Below are positions 1-15,044 of a stretch of DNA of 64,000 nt, in pieces. The position numbers and the translations under genes were made by a program. The notes under the pieces were generated by a model. The model was not told where the DNA came from and made no database searches. It saw nothing but the letters and a program-made list of their open reading frames with translations. The stretch lies in NCBI RefSeq assembly GCF_041146795.1, contig NC_135179.1, positions 27,391,047 through 27,455,046 on the forward strand, given 5' to 3'. This DNA is from Maylandia zebra. Taxonomy: Eukaryota > Chordata > Actinopteri > Cichliformes > Cichlidae. Position 1 is the stretch's first letter. Each line of letters begins with the position of its first letter.

Positions 1-3000
1 AGACAAGCAAGCCATTTCCAATATGCACACAGGATTACAAAGGTTAATCATCAATTTAAAGCTAATCTTTGTTAAATACCAATAGAAGCTTGGTCTGTGC
101 TCGAGACAGATATAATCAGGCAAACCCCCAAACAATCCTCCATCTAAATGAAGTGAAAGATGGTTAATCTAGGCTGTACGGCACAAGTTGATGAGCGAAT
201 ACGGCGGAGGATTGCACCACAACTCTGAACTAATGTTCCACTGTTTGCTAAATTTAGTTGTCAATTCTATGGGGCGAACCACAGAAATGCTCCCAATTCT
301 CGTATTTACTTAGAATAGAGTCCAATAGAAAGAGACCCCCAATAAAACTAATGCCACTTTCCAACTGAGGCATTTCATTTCACCCCCATCCTGCTCAGAG
401 ATCGTAATTCTTGTGTATTTATCCTTGCTTCATTGTTGCTGTGGAGTTGAGATAATTATGGAGTTTTAAAATTATGCAATCCCTTTTCCCTATTCTGGGA
501 AAATGATTAATTAAATTTTTCCTTTTTTCCTCAGTTAATGCACAGACGACTGGGATCACAGGGTCTTAGTCATTATCTGGTCTGGTCTGCTCTGGTGAAA
601 CGTGTCTGCCAAGTTGGCTAATTAAAATTTGAGTTTCCTTCCATTGCAGGCTGTTCACATTAGTCAAAAGTGGCACTTCATGATATTAGAATAAAATGAC
701 TAAAGATTTTTAAAAGCTCATCCTCACATGCAGGTGTGCGGAAGTTAAACAGAGGGAAAAGAAAAAGCGGCACATTCACACACAGATTAAAGGCAGCCTT
801 GCAGCTAGCCGGTCCTCATTAAGTTAAAGGCCAAGGGATATGTGGAGACCTTATTGATTACATCATGCTGGTGGTATTACATGTACTATTCATAACGATG
901 TAGTCGATGTATAATCACCGCGTGAAAGAATCACTAGGAACACCCAAAAAATATCTGTTTAATAAAACCTTGTATTTTTAAAATATCTATATGTCCCATA
1001 TAACATCTAACTGAACCGATCGTTTTATGGGCCTAATCTACGGAATTCAAGGGGACAACATTTAACAGGAATTATGGTAAAGTAAAATAAAACTAAAATA
1101 TTCATGATAACCCCGGGTGGCATCGACTTTTAAATGCACAGGAAGTAAAGTTCTATATGTTATTTCTTTCAAACTTCTTGACTAGCGAGATAAGCTTAGG
1201 ACAAAACATTGTGTTTCCCATTAACCTAAGCCATTTCAAGTCTGGGCAGGAATTTACAATAATGGGAAATAGAATCAGCTCACCTTAATGGCAGAGGCAT
1301 AATTCCATTGACAAGGCAGGCTCCTTTAATAAAGATAAGCCCTGAAGAAAATCAATAACCTGAACTAATTTCGAATGGACTCAGACGAACATAACATTCG
1401 CACCCAAGCAAACATTTTTAAAAGGCCTTTTTCATTGCTATTGCTTAGAGAACAAACCGAGGCTGTTTCCCAATCTTCGCTACATGACACAGTAACAAAG
1501 CAAGCCAACAAGTAATCTTGCAGATGCCCTTTCTCTGATTCTTTTTATTCCCCCATTAGGCCTCTGATGCTGGGTCCACAAACTTCTCTAATTAAGAATT
1601 CGTCTTCAGCACATTCGCCCATAAAACGAGCCTTGCTGCAGAATGTGGGGTGATAAAAGGAGTTATTGGGCCTGCGACCTCCTTTGCCTCTTATCTCCCA
1701 TAAACACTTCAGTTGGTTTTTACAGGACTGTGGAGGCGGTGGTACGAGCAATAAGCCAAAGGGGAATGGCCAAAAGGCTGGGGTGGTGGGGGGTGGTGAT
1801 GATGTCTTATTCATGAAGAACGGCTCAACAAGGGGGCGCAGATGAAATTGACAGCGAGAAGTCATCGTCATCATACTACAGGCGGTAATGTGGCTCCGAT
1901 AAGACCCGTCTTGTAGTTGAAGTTGATTAATCTTTGCGCCGGGCTTCATTTCACCGTGTGCCGTGGTGATTTTTAAAGCGGTAAAATACAGAGTGCTTAA
2001 GCTCTTTTGGGAGGGAAATAAAAAATATAATATCGCACACTCATTAGCTTTACCGGGGGTTCTTACAGTAGCTTGTGGGTTTAGCGACACACCAGCAGAA
2101 GACAAAGCTCTGCTCTCCTATGAAAGTCACCCTGCTGAAGTGACACGTTTTATTCCCTCTATCTTCTTAACCTGATTCTGTCACCCACCCAGGACTACAC
2201 ATGCACAGATATTTTCATTAAGTTGCAGACAGGTTTCTTACAGCCATTAAAATGAGCCTGAAGTCTTGTACGTCACCTACTCTGGTTTTCTTTCCACACA
2301 CATTAAATTCAGTTAAAGCAAAGAGTGTTTTTTTTCAATAGCATATTTTTTTTTGTTTTCTTTTCTTTTTAACCCACACCTCATTTCAGTGTGCGCATGC
2401 TCTGGTGATTTGAACCGATGGTGGATCCCTTCCTGCTATGCAGGCTGAACACAAGAAAGTGTACGGTGAGATTGCATTCAAACCGCTGCCAGTGTTGTGT
2501 TCTCAAAAAAGAACAAGAGCAGAAAGAGTATAAAGTAACAGAGGCTGCCAATACTTGTGGTTAGCCTTCCTTGAAAATGTCTGTAAACGGTGCCTCACTG
2601 GTGGAGGAATCTCAGCTTAAAAGCGCGTGTGGAGCCCAACTGGCGCTGGAGTTTTCGTCTGCTCTCATGCACGGGGAAGATTTTGCAGAGGTTACGCTAA
2701 AAAAGCAGCTCGGTGCTTCACGGGCAACGGTGTGGAGCGGTGCGAAGGCAAACGCAGTAAACAATGTAATGATAGAACGAACGACAGCCGCGCGGAGCTA
2801 TGGTGGTTTATGTCCTCCCTCACCTCTGCCCAGTCGGGCCTCTGAAGCACACCCCTGCCAGAGAAGCAGGCGGCAGTGCACGGGGAAATGGAGCTGGAGA
2901 TTGTTATTATAGATAAACACTTCTCTTACGATCTAGTTTGCCCTGCAACCAGGAAATTACAAGGATGTTGCTCAAAGTTGAGCGCAGAGGCAACTGGTTT

Positions 3001-6000
3001 TATTTGCCTCTGAGGTGCCAGTATGCACAGTCACAAACTGCGCTCAATAAATGATGCTGAGTCACATGTGGGAAATTGATGGTCTTTTTATAGTACTTTT
3101 ATAAATTTGTATATATGGATGATGTTTATTAATAGAAAAGTAACTGGGGGTTGTTTGTTTAACTGATGCCTTTCAGTTGCTTAATTAATGAACAACTGCA
3201 GTATAATTTGCTATATACCATGTGTTTAAATATGAAGATTTGCATTCTGTTCTATTAAATAAAGCATTCAGGGGTTCGCATAAACATAAGGTATTGACAT
3301 GATGATGTCTACTGAGATAACACATTTAACCAAATGACTCATTATAAAACCAACGGTTAGTCGAAACCTTGTGCCTTAATCCAAGAGCATACGTTATTTT
3401 GCAGTTAATAAACAAAATCTTGCCTGAATCTTAATATAAATATTTAAATGCAATATGAACTAGGCATGCCACATTTTAAATGATACTGAAGATTACAACA
3501 GAGTTGCTCTAACCAGTCGTCCTGTTTATTCTGGAAGTTAAGAGATGCCTCTCCACTGCACTTCAAATGAACTCAAAGTGATGAACGATGCACCTTTGAA
3601 AAATATTTGTTTTGTATTCTTGGGGGAGGAGGGGAGAGTATTTTTTTATGCCTATCATTAATTAAAAAAGCAAAAACTAGAATATGCCTGTACACAGAAA
3701 ATAGACTGAAGAAACACTTAGTGTGCAGTATGAACAGAAGGAATGACTACATCAAGTCAACATTAAAATGAGTTGATTTTGCCTCTCTTAAAGGTTTTGT
3801 GTCTGATAGAGTCGGTAAAAAGGATGACTTAGCAGGTTTTAAACTTAGCACTGTCTCAGCCCACACCGTCTGATCCATCCGATTGTGTTACGATCCGTGA
3901 GCCGCATTTGAGGCGACAACTTGAATTACTTATGCAGATGAGGTAGCTCGATACCGTGAAAGTTCAAGTTCAAGGTCCTTCGCTGCGGCTAAAGCGACAT
4001 CCCAGAAATGGGCGTCTGTCACCGCCAATCTGATGCTCCTTGTATTTCCCATCTCCGCATCTCTCAGTCACGCTTGACTGATTCGTCATTCACACGTACT
4101 GCACAAACAAATCAAGACAATCCTGGCTTTGCGCTAATATGATAGCCGAGCCAGTCGAGCTGACCGCTGCTCCCTGACTTTGCTGAACACCATCACAGTT
4201 TGCTAATTGTCAGGTGTCTATTTTTATTGCCTCTTATGGGATACATTGAATTCCTACCTGAGCATGCTTTATTTGTGCTCACTGTGTTTCCAGAGTGCGC
4301 TTCTGCTTGTTTATTTACTGCACATACGCCAGTGATATCCCAGTGTAACCACTACTGACACATCTAACTGCATAATGCTTGGATGCAAGTGAATGCAGGA
4401 CACCTCTGTGCTAAATGGTTTTAAGATGAATGTGTTATTATTAGCTTGCTAACTGCCGCCTGGTGTTGAATCACTCCAGCGCTTGGCAGCCAACAGCAAA
4501 TCACAGAAGGTCCAAATACTAAACCTCGAGTTCTGCAGTACTGAATACATATTTGTGATGGCGGGAAAACACTGGCAGATCCGTGGCGTGTGCCTTCCAA
4601 TAGAACGCTGCTGTGCCAGATCGTGAAAGGTTTTCCAACTGCACACACCAGCTGTAGTGTGGGAAAATAAACACAAGATATAAGTTGACCTCTTGGAGGA
4701 AAACAGCATGCCCCTAGTGTGTGTGTGTGTGTGTGCGTGTACAGCTTAGTTAATATGTATTACGCGCTTTGCCCTCGAGTACAGTTTACTCTCTGCATAA
4801 CTCAACACTTGGCAAGGTAGGATTACGTTCAGTGTATTCTGTAATGCTGTGTATGAGCTGTAAGATTGATGCCATTTAATAAACAACGGTACGGAAAAAT
4901 AATCATAAAATTCTCTAAACGTTGCATATTTTTCTCACTTTACTCATCAGAGCTTTGATATCATCGTCAGTACCCGGCAGGCCTTCCATAGTTTTCTTTC
5001 ATTAAACTATTCATCACATCGGCCTCATCAAAGATTAAGAGTATCCTCGCTGTTCATTACAAGATGGCCTGCTTTTTATTTGATGAAGTAATTCATCCAT
5101 AATGTATGTGTATATTGGTGTTTGCAGGATGCCTGCGTGACTGGGGGCGAAAGTGCTGGCGTTCCGCAGACTTAGACCCACGAAGGGAGCACGAAGCCGG
5201 TGCGTTTGTTTTGATTAAGTCGGCATTTCGCAGTGTTCCCTCCGCGATGAACCGCAGATCAATTACTTTACACAGAGAAGATCAGACTCATTGTGAGAAG
5301 CAGGAAAAGGTGTGATGGGAAAAGAATTACAGCAGCATTAAATTGGGGCACAGCAAAATTAGCTTTATCTTCGTGAGATGAGGAGGCTATTGCGGAGCGG
5401 GGAGCTTGATTTTGTGGTAAGCATAGGTGCTTTATCAGAAGTGGCAGGCTGAATGAGGATCATCAGGCCACACTCTGATTGAATTCCTTCTCATAGTCTG
5501 TTGTTGTTTCTGACGGGCCGCGGAACACTTTCCTGAGTGAGTCAGTGTCCCTGGGATTGGTTGCCTCCACTCATCCAAGGGTGATGAACAAGTCAGCCTA
5601 TTTTATCTGTGAAAATGCCTTCTGGGAATCCAGACAATGTCAGTTGGTGCTTGAAATAAATCTCAGCGCATTGACAAATGTCAGGGCTAAACTGGAGGAG
5701 GCCTGGGCCGAAGACTGCGGGACTGCGAGAGCAATCCCGTGGCAGTTGAACAATGGCGCATTTAGGCTGGGTAACTGGAGGGGTGTTGCCATGGCGAAAT
5801 GACAGTGCTCCACGGCATTGTTTGACCCGGGCAATCGGGGAAAAGCAACAGCATTTTATATAAAATGCTACGATGCGTTGTTTGTCGATAAAGATCCTTA
5901 TTCAAACGTTGCCAATCTAGCAGAAACATACATTTGTTTATGTGGCGCAGGCCTTCGTCGAGTTGGGTGGCTCATGTTCGTGTGCACAGATGGCAGTGGG

Positions 6001-9000
6001 CAGAAGGATTGGTAATTGGAAGAGCTTACGTTGCACACTGAACAACTCAATGGGTGGGAAAAAAAAGCTGAAACGACTGCTATACAGAGAAAGTTTAACT
6101 CAACTTATAGAAAATCACAGATAAAAGACTGTAATTAGGGCCCGAGGCCACATGCGTTTGAGTGTAAAAGCAAATGACAGATTACATCCTCTGTTAATGA
6201 ATGCCTTTGCTGACATGTGGGTGTGGATTAGGTCATTGTCTTACTCATGCGCTCCAAAAATAGCTCGATACTGCTTCCCATCAGAGCTGCAGTCCTCTCA
6301 AAACAGGGAAATATTGTTTCTCCAGCATCAGTGTTTGTAAAATGCTGCTGAGTTGTCTGCATCAATAGTTTGTCATAGTTATGGCATTTTATCACACTTC
6401 CAGGGCCTGATTTAAAGATTGAAAGTTAAGCAAGGATTAAATTAACATGGCATTCCAAGGCTGCCATTAATATCCGGTTGTTCAGTCTGACGTCACTAGC
6501 CGTGTCTCGGTCTAAACTCCGCTGCAGGTCCATATATCAAACGATCACTATGGCATTACTGAGAGTTGAAAAACTGTCTAAAGTCTTTCATCTTTAATAA
6601 AATGATCAGCGTTCTGCTCTACCAGGTGTAACAATTGAGTTTAACATCCAGGCATCCATGAAAACGGAATTTATGACATTTAACGGAGTTAGAAGTTAGC
6701 AGGGAGTTAGCTCGCTAGCTTCTATCTAAATACAATATAGCATGTCCTGACTGCGGGGTTGTGGAAACAAATTAAAACGTACAGCTCTGTTATCACTTCC
6801 AACATAAATGAAGACAGAAAACTAAACAGCAGTGACGTTTGTAGGGTTACTGAAGTTTGGCTAGCTGGTATATAATGATGTGCTACGTGACCGCTAGCGA
6901 CACAGCTATGTTAGCATAATATAAACAAGCTAACTTTTTTTCCCACTTGATAAAAGTTACCGTGAGTGTTCTCGGTGGTCAGGAACAAATGTAATCGCAT
7001 GGCAGGATGCTGTAAACGGACCAAACTTCAGCCAGGAGAACAACTGAGATAATCCATCCACAATACGAGGTTAGTCATTCATATACTGCTGCATGGGCTG
7101 GGCTGTAGTTACATCCTAAGGTTTTAAAAACTGAGCTTAAATAAATGATTAGCGGTAATAAAAGCCGAGGGAGGGCAACAGTGATCGCTGACTGTTTTAG
7201 GAGCTTTTTGAGATCAAATAGAAGAAAATACATAACATTAAACATGTTAACAACACAAATGCCATATTAAACGCAGACTACTTTAGACCCGGAAGTAGGA
7301 TTCGTCGCGTCATCACTGAACAACCGGATAGCTTTAAAACGTGCATTTTTTATGAACTGAATACATTACACTTAAGTTTGAAACACTGTTGAATCAGGCA
7401 GTTGCCCTGCATCAACACTAAACCAGGCAGAAACCCTGTGAGTTCACTCAGAAAACAAGTCAAGGCTGGCACAGAAATCAGAGAGAAAAAGGGTTTAAAA
7501 CACACCTACATAGGCTGGCATGGGAAAAATAATGAGAGCACCGTGTGCTCTTTGTTCCTGAACGTGAAGAGAGACTGAAGAAAAGGTAAAAAAAAAAGAA
7601 CCAAAGAGTACTTTTGTAATCTGATTTACAGAGCTTAATTTTCCCTCTGAGAATACAGAGCTGATATGTTTTACCAGAAGGAAAAAGAAACAAAAAAGCT
7701 TTAATTTGGTTTCATGTGTCCAAAGTACATCCTTTCACAAGCATTGGGGCTTGTAAACATGCATTTCTACCAAACACCAGTCAGGCTTTTTTATGTTTGT
7801 CTTTCAAAAAGTGTACTCTTCCAGGGTCTTATTTCATCGAAACCACTTTCATTATGAAAGGGATGCATGCAACGAGCAGACACAATCACGAAGGTTAGCT
7901 TAGTGTTTCAAACTCTCCTACTGTTCAGTGTAGGGTTAGTTTTCGAGGGAAGGTTGGTCACAGCCCAAATGGACATTAGATTTTCTCATTATATCAGCAG
8001 CTGTGGCTACAGGAGTAAAGGCTTGGAGAGGGTGTTGAAGTCTTTCCTTGACCATGATCAGTGAAAGTTTCTTTCTTCTTTTTTCTTGTGTTGATCCTTT
8101 GGAACACAGGAAGTGCTCAGTTCTTATGATATAACTTAGAGATACTTTACCAGCAGGTGGCCCCAAAGGAGAGGATTACTCCGATGCTTTTGCCACTGCC
8201 AAATGTCACTTTGATAGGTACATCTAGCCCAAATTAATGCATATATGTTATATGTAAAGCAGTGCTGCAACAAATCCTCCTTTTTGAAAGCTTCTGTTGA
8301 AACTGTCATAATCACCACAAACTGTCTTCTCAGAAAGACCTGATGAAAACAGATTCATCATCCTCTTCTTCTTCTATTCGAGTTATTGAATGAGCTGTGG
8401 AAAAGAGCACATATGACAACAATCGCCCAATACTAACAGCTCCGTGTGAACACGCCTCCACATTAACCTTGGATAATGCCAACATCACAATAGGCTCAAA
8501 CTCTCTCTCCTAGTCAGGGGTTAAATGCCTTGCGTAGGGCACATCTGTTGGCTTTCTAATGAGAAGAAAGCATTGCTCTTCCCCGATTATATTTTCTTTA
8601 CCAGCCTGGAGATTAAAAGTGGCAACACTGTGTTCTCAAGCTACCCCACAGCCTTCTTCTCTTATACTCACCAGTTAACAGCTGTAATATACTGTAAACA
8701 GAGGGGGAATACTCACTCATTATTTGTTCACATCATGATGAAGCTAGCTTTGAACAGGGATTGGAATGCTTCACAGGACTCAAGGTGTCCCTTCAAAACC
8801 CTTTTGCATGCTGATGCAGCACAGGGTTGGAAGTTAAGGATTTTACATCTGAGAAACTAAACGTGTGAGTTTCTTAAAGCTCTGCTGGCTTTCATGCCGT
8901 CTGTTTATACTGCATCTATGTAGTTTAGGTTAAGAAAGAAAGAAAAGCTCTGTCTTTGTCCTCGGTACGTAGCTGAAGCCTGAAGTTGTTGCAATAGAAA

Positions 9001-10650
9001 TTAATCAAGTGAGCCAGGAATCCCACTGCGAACCAAAATGCATCCATAATTTAAAATCAGTCCTGCATGTGGGAGTGAAGTTTCAGAGTTCCAGTTTTGA
9101 TGTGGGTGGGTGGGAAAAAATATATTGTAGTGGTTTCTGAAGGCCTACTGGAGAGGATGGGCGAGGAAAGGAAGTGGGAAAGTGCAAAACAAAAACAGAG
9201 TGAAAGTGCATGTGTTTCTGTGTCCAAAGTGACTGGACGGACGGGTCAGAGCGTCTCACACGGGATCGTCTAACAACGCTGGACGACAGCGAAGTGGAGA
9301 TGCAAGAGTGTGGGATGGAATGAAGTCAAATAAACAAGCGGTAGATAAGAGCAACGGCAGATTCTTATGCTTAGATCAAACAAGTAAAACAATCTGTGTG
9401 TGTTTATGTTTACTTGTGGTGCTAAATGATTTAAAATGTGTGACCACACAAGAAAAATGGATAGTAATATTGATTAATTTTGACTTCCTCACTTGAATCC
9501 GTTTAATAGCAAAAGCCACCCTTTGTAATCAAGCTTTATTGCAGTAATAATTATTTTGTACTAACGTCTCTAATGAGCAGCCGTTAAAAAAACAAAGCAC
9601 CCTGTGCAATACCTGCTGCCTGCCACAGTTAATGGCAGGGGGGCCTGTTGAATATGAATGAGGCTTTTTTTTTTCGCTGTAGATGTATAGAGGCGGCTGT
9701 TTGGGATAATTAGTGGGAACCTGGCTTCCCGTGGTGCCTGGAACCTGTGGAGCCCTCCTCTTAGCCTGGTGGGATATAATGAATAGTGCAGAACTGTTGG
9801 CGAAGCTGTCTGCTCAGGTGGTACGCTGCACTTTTGCTCCGGTGCCAGAATAGTTTTAAAGTCTGGATAATGGTCAGCGAAGGGCGAGTGTGGTGCAGAG
9901 TTTTAGATTTTTGTTATCTCAGCAACTGTGCCTCCGACTTTACCGAGTTCAATTTCCATACCCACTTATACATAATCAGGGTCAAAAAGAGGATGGAGAA
10001 TATCCCAGTGTGCGGGGCAGGGAGACATCTTCAGCACGAGTGGACACTCACAGAGCTAATGCATGTAAAACTAATTCAGTAAAAGTGTGGTCGTTGCTTC
10101 CCGTCCAAAGCTGCCCCCCACCCCCACCCCAATCTAATTAAAAAAGTCTCACCATTTTGAAAGAGAGGGAGGGATTGACTCTAATTCATGAGGTATTAAT
10201 GGTTCATATTAGTAATGCACTGATACTGCGATACCTTAATTCTGGCTATCTGGGAATATTAAGTATTAAATGTTACTTTTTTCTTTTCTGGAAATTTATT
10301 ATGCCTCATTGCCACTGGGATCGTTCTTATGTATGGTATCATCAGGTTAAGGAGTAGCGCTGCAGTGCTAAAGGATTAAAGATGGTCACGTCATGGCTTA
10401 GGTCAGAATGGTGCCAGTGTCTATTTAGCACAGCAAATCAGGATATGTCTGGTTCAAGATGAAAAATGCAAACAACAGAACAGGTTTAAAAGCATTCATG
10501 GCCTTGCGGCACTGTTATGCCTTTAGAGTGCCTGAAGAAAGGTAGCCAGAGGAAAACATTAAAACCCTACACTGAAAAAAATTGGATTTTTCACCCTCAA
10601 TAAAAATGAAGCAGTGAGTTTGAGTAAAATGTAACTAAAATGTAAAAGAT
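1..10650. other. Gene-free DNA upstream of hs3st1
   Basis: I see no convincing gene here. All open frames are short, share no recognisable domain and lack supporting splice sites. The DNA is mostly unique-looking and AT-rich with few simple repeats (a short (GT)n at about 4720-4738). Some stretches have a homeobox-enhancer flavour, with TAATTA, CATAAAAC and GATAAAAG words clustered at about 1590-1700, and TAATTA next to G/C blocks at about 9620-9720. Non-coding first exons of hs3st1 could lie in or beyond this interval, but none can be placed from sequence alone. Confidence 0.5.
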
Positions 10651-10659
10651 GAAACATTT

Positions 10660-10870
10660 ATTTTTGTTGTGGCAGATGGTTGCCCATCCCTGATCCTCTC
10701 ATGGAGGTTTTTTCCTGTTGAAAGGGAGTTTTTCCTTCCCACTGTCATCAAGTACTTGCTCATAGGGGGTCATGTGGTTGCTGGGGTGTATTTTTATTCC
10801 AGTTATTGTAGGGTCTTTACCTTACAAAATAAAGCACCTTGGGGTGACTGTGCATTTGAGCATATTCTGT
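10660..10870 (+). repeat. Teleost interspersed repeat, copy 1
   Basis: This stretch contains the blocks GGGAGTTTTTCCTTCCCACTGT (about 10726), GCTCATAGGGGGTCATGTG and ACCTTACAAAATAAAGCACC. The same blocks occur in reverse complement at 33650-33750 in this window, so this is an interspersed repeat present in two opposite-facing copies. I recognise it as a very common percomorph repeat but cannot assign its class. The short open frame across it (10669-10926) has no coding support. Confidence 0.75.
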
Positions 10871-12029
10871 TCAGTTTAACATTTTACATTATAGAACAAA
10901 GTTACAAAAAATCTATATGCAATTAAATTATTTAAAGTCAGCAATTTAGGCAGAATTTGTTTTTTGAGTGTTCAAGCAAAAATGTGTCCAGTTCTACAAT
11001 CTGAATCTCGGTTCTGATGCTGTGAAGCAGCAATGAGACACCAAACAGATGCTATATCCTGCACACAAAACTCAGTGTGGCCATAGTTATCCCCTGCCAG
11101 CCTGTATAACCTTCCACTGGTTCCTGCAGTCTTCAGCGGATATATTCTTGGTTAAGTGGTCTGCCAGATATTGTGGTTGCCATGTGCCGATTGAAAAGCT
11201 GGAAAGATACACATCAAGTGCAGAATAAAGCAATAAGGCCCGGTGGAATGCGAAACAATGGCTCCTTCCAGGTGGTGCTGTACTGTGAGAGGTGTGGGGG
11301 GAATTGGATGAGACAGAAAGCTCGTCTGGCTGCCTGGCTGTTAGCATTGGACTTGGCAGCTCTCTGCCAGGGAAACGCTGACAGGCAGGCGAGGCTGTCA
11401 CAGCACATAAGTGCCTCCTCGCACCATCCCCGCTCCTGTAGGGCAGGTCAGCTCTCCCGCGTTCAGAACATGGGCCCAGTCCCACACTCAGACCACAGAT
11501 CATAATGTGTAACTGGGGAGGGGGAGGCATGTGTCACAGGCTTTATATGGTTGAAAGACTCTGTAAGGTGAGAGAAAGCCACTGGTGACACCGCAGAAAT
11601 GTGCTCTGCGCGTTGGTAGTTACACTCTTCACTTAATTAAGAGACGGCTTCTGTGATTAAATTGTGCTGAAGGCTGAGCATTTCTGCAAGCAGAGGATTA
11701 ATGATAACAGTTGGCCCGCTAAAAACAACTCAAGTGCGCAGATTTAGATCGTCTATGCGCGCCTCACAAATCTATGATCCCCTCACAATGTGTTGACAGT
11801 TTCTATGCAAAGATTACACTTTCATACTTTCATCAGTCCGGAATGAGCGTGTCCCACAAACTTATCTTAAATTATTGTAATGGCTGATCATTCTGGAGTC
11901 AAGCTGATTGTTGTTTCACACTGCTGGCTTGGTGCATAAATTAGGTAGGGAAGGGACTTTTTTCAGCCTTTCGTTAAACATAAAATAAATTACTGAGTGT
12001 GTGATTTTCTCTAAAAAAAATAAATAAAT

Positions 12030-12054
12030 ACATATATATATATATATATATATG

Positions 12055-12094
<40 letters not shown>

Positions 12095-12134
12095 CATATA
12101 CATATACATACATATATATATATATATATATACA
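12030..12134. repeat. (AT)n/(ATAC)n microsatellite
   Basis: About 105 bp of almost uninterrupted alternating A/T with periodic TATGTATAC or CATACATA interruptions. It is self-complementary over most of its length, so it could extrude a cruciform. Several open frames made of Tyr/Ile repeats arise from it and are artefacts. Confidence 0.95.
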
Positions 12135-12500
12135 TTGGTGGTGGGGGTGGGGGCTTGGAAGGAAAAGATTGCTGAGAAAAATAACTGCCGAAACAGGCAG
12201 CCTCCCTGCTGTTATCAAAGAAATGAAAGATCAAATTTATTTTAAAAAATATCCTTTCCTCCTTGAAAACCCCAATAGATGTAATTACAGTAAATGGCAT
12301 CTACAGACTGTGAGCCAGGAATTCAGCGTCTTAGTTGGGAGGGAAATTATCCCCAGTGTGCTGAAACGTGCAAAAGGTGACGAAGTTACTTCCACAGAAA
12401 CACCCAGTTTTTAAATTGCATTTGAAAGAAACCCATTTGTGGTCTACATTATGAGGGACGAGGTAGGGAAAAAATTGTCTACAGTAGGCATTTGAAATAA

Positions 12501-12540
12501 TGTGTGTGTGTGTGTGCGCACACGTGTGTGTGTGTGTGCA
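12501..12540. repeat. (TG)n microsatellite with a palindromic centre
   Basis: A (TG)n tract switches at GTGTGCGCACACG and then returns to (TG)n. The centre is an inverted repeat of alternating purine and pyrimidine, so both Z-DNA and hairpin formation are possible. Confidence 0.9.
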
Positions 12541-13530
12541 GCCATGTGTTCCCAGGATGGGAATATGTGTGCTTGTTTGGATTGCCTTACCGTGACCTTT
12601 GCTGTTGAATCTGGATGTTTGCATAGCCCATCCCTGTTGTTTTGACTAGCACAGAGTAAGCAGCAGCTCTCTCGGCTGCCTTTCCTCGTGAAAAATATCT
12701 GAAGACTTTTGCCATTTCAATTAATTCCATGGCGTTAAATATATACATATATGTATACATTTATTGCTACAGAGATGTTTTTTTCCCTTTTTTCGTGCTG
12801 AAGTTGAGGCGCACCATTTGACTAGTGCTTGTTGAAGGCAAGAAAAACAAAGCGAATATTAAAATATTTAAAAGGCCTTATAGAAAGGATCAAAAGTTAA
12901 AAAAGACGAGGCAGCGACATTCAATTTTCCCATGCTTTTGAAGGGCTCCTCGGCAAGATTATAAGTCAAACCTAACACCCTAAATCCTTCTCCTTGTTGT
13001 TTGCTGGATTTCACTGCTCTGGTATCGATCTTTCTCGGCTCGTATAGAAAATCAAAGCCACCTAGAGTGGGAACTCATCTGATTTCCGGCAATAAATTTG
13101 TCTTTACAGTCTCTTGGTTTCAGCGCTGTGGGTAGGTGCGTATTGATACAGGTGTGGATTTTGACCTGCTGAAGGAAGACAAAGAACTCTGGTCTCATCT
13201 TTTGGCCTTCAGACTCAATTGCATATTTCAGACACATTTTCTGATGAGCTGTCTGGCTAAATGTTTTTCGCACCGAGAAATTACAGTATCAATTGAAAGT
13301 GACTTTATAGAGTGAGAAGAGAAAGCAGATGGGAAGAGGGAGAATTAAAAGAGACTCAAAGAAAGATGAATTGAGATTATCCTTTTGAGATCATACACTT
13401 ATAACAGACGTGGATTGTATTTATGGCTGGATTGCTTTTTCATGGGAATGAGAAAGGTGCCATTTCAGTATAATACAGACATTCATTCTTCATTATATGC
13501 CTGAAACCTAAAAGCCCTTTCTCCTCTCTC

Positions 13531-14655
<1,125 letters not shown>

Positions 14656-15012
14656 AAACCCCAGTTTGCATTCTTAACAGAGCCACTATCTTGTCTGTGA
14701 CGAGGATAAAACATTTTAAAAAATGCGGGAGGCTATGAAGCACTTTAAGGACGTTTAAAAACTTTTGAATAGCCTCTTAATAACTACTGTTGTAATCTCT
14801 GGTTTCAGCAGAGGAGTTCTATATTTACACGATAACGGCAAAAAATGTGAAAAACTGTAACTACAGGCGTAAGATTAAAAAGAAGAACCTTCAAGCTTAA
14901 TAAGTCATTCTCTCTGTGCTGGAAGTGTTAAGTGGTGAAATTTCAGTGAAAACAAGTTTATGAAACTGATGAAGTTTTTTTCCCCCTCTCCTTTGATATT
15001 CTTGTTCTTGAT

Positions 15013-15018
15013 AATAAA
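15013..15018 (+). terminator. hs3st1 poly(A) signal
   Basis: AATAAA lies about 360 nt after the stop codon in an AT-rich 3' UTR, followed about 30-45 nt later by a GT/T-rich stretch (TGTTCTCCGTTTC). The transcript probably ends near 15035-15045. Confidence 0.65.
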
Positions 15019-15044
15019 TTGTTCTGCTTTGAAATGTACAAAAA

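Noticed and set aside
11974..12414. Tyr/Ile-repeat open frames on both strands
   Set aside because: Produced by the (AT)n microsatellite.
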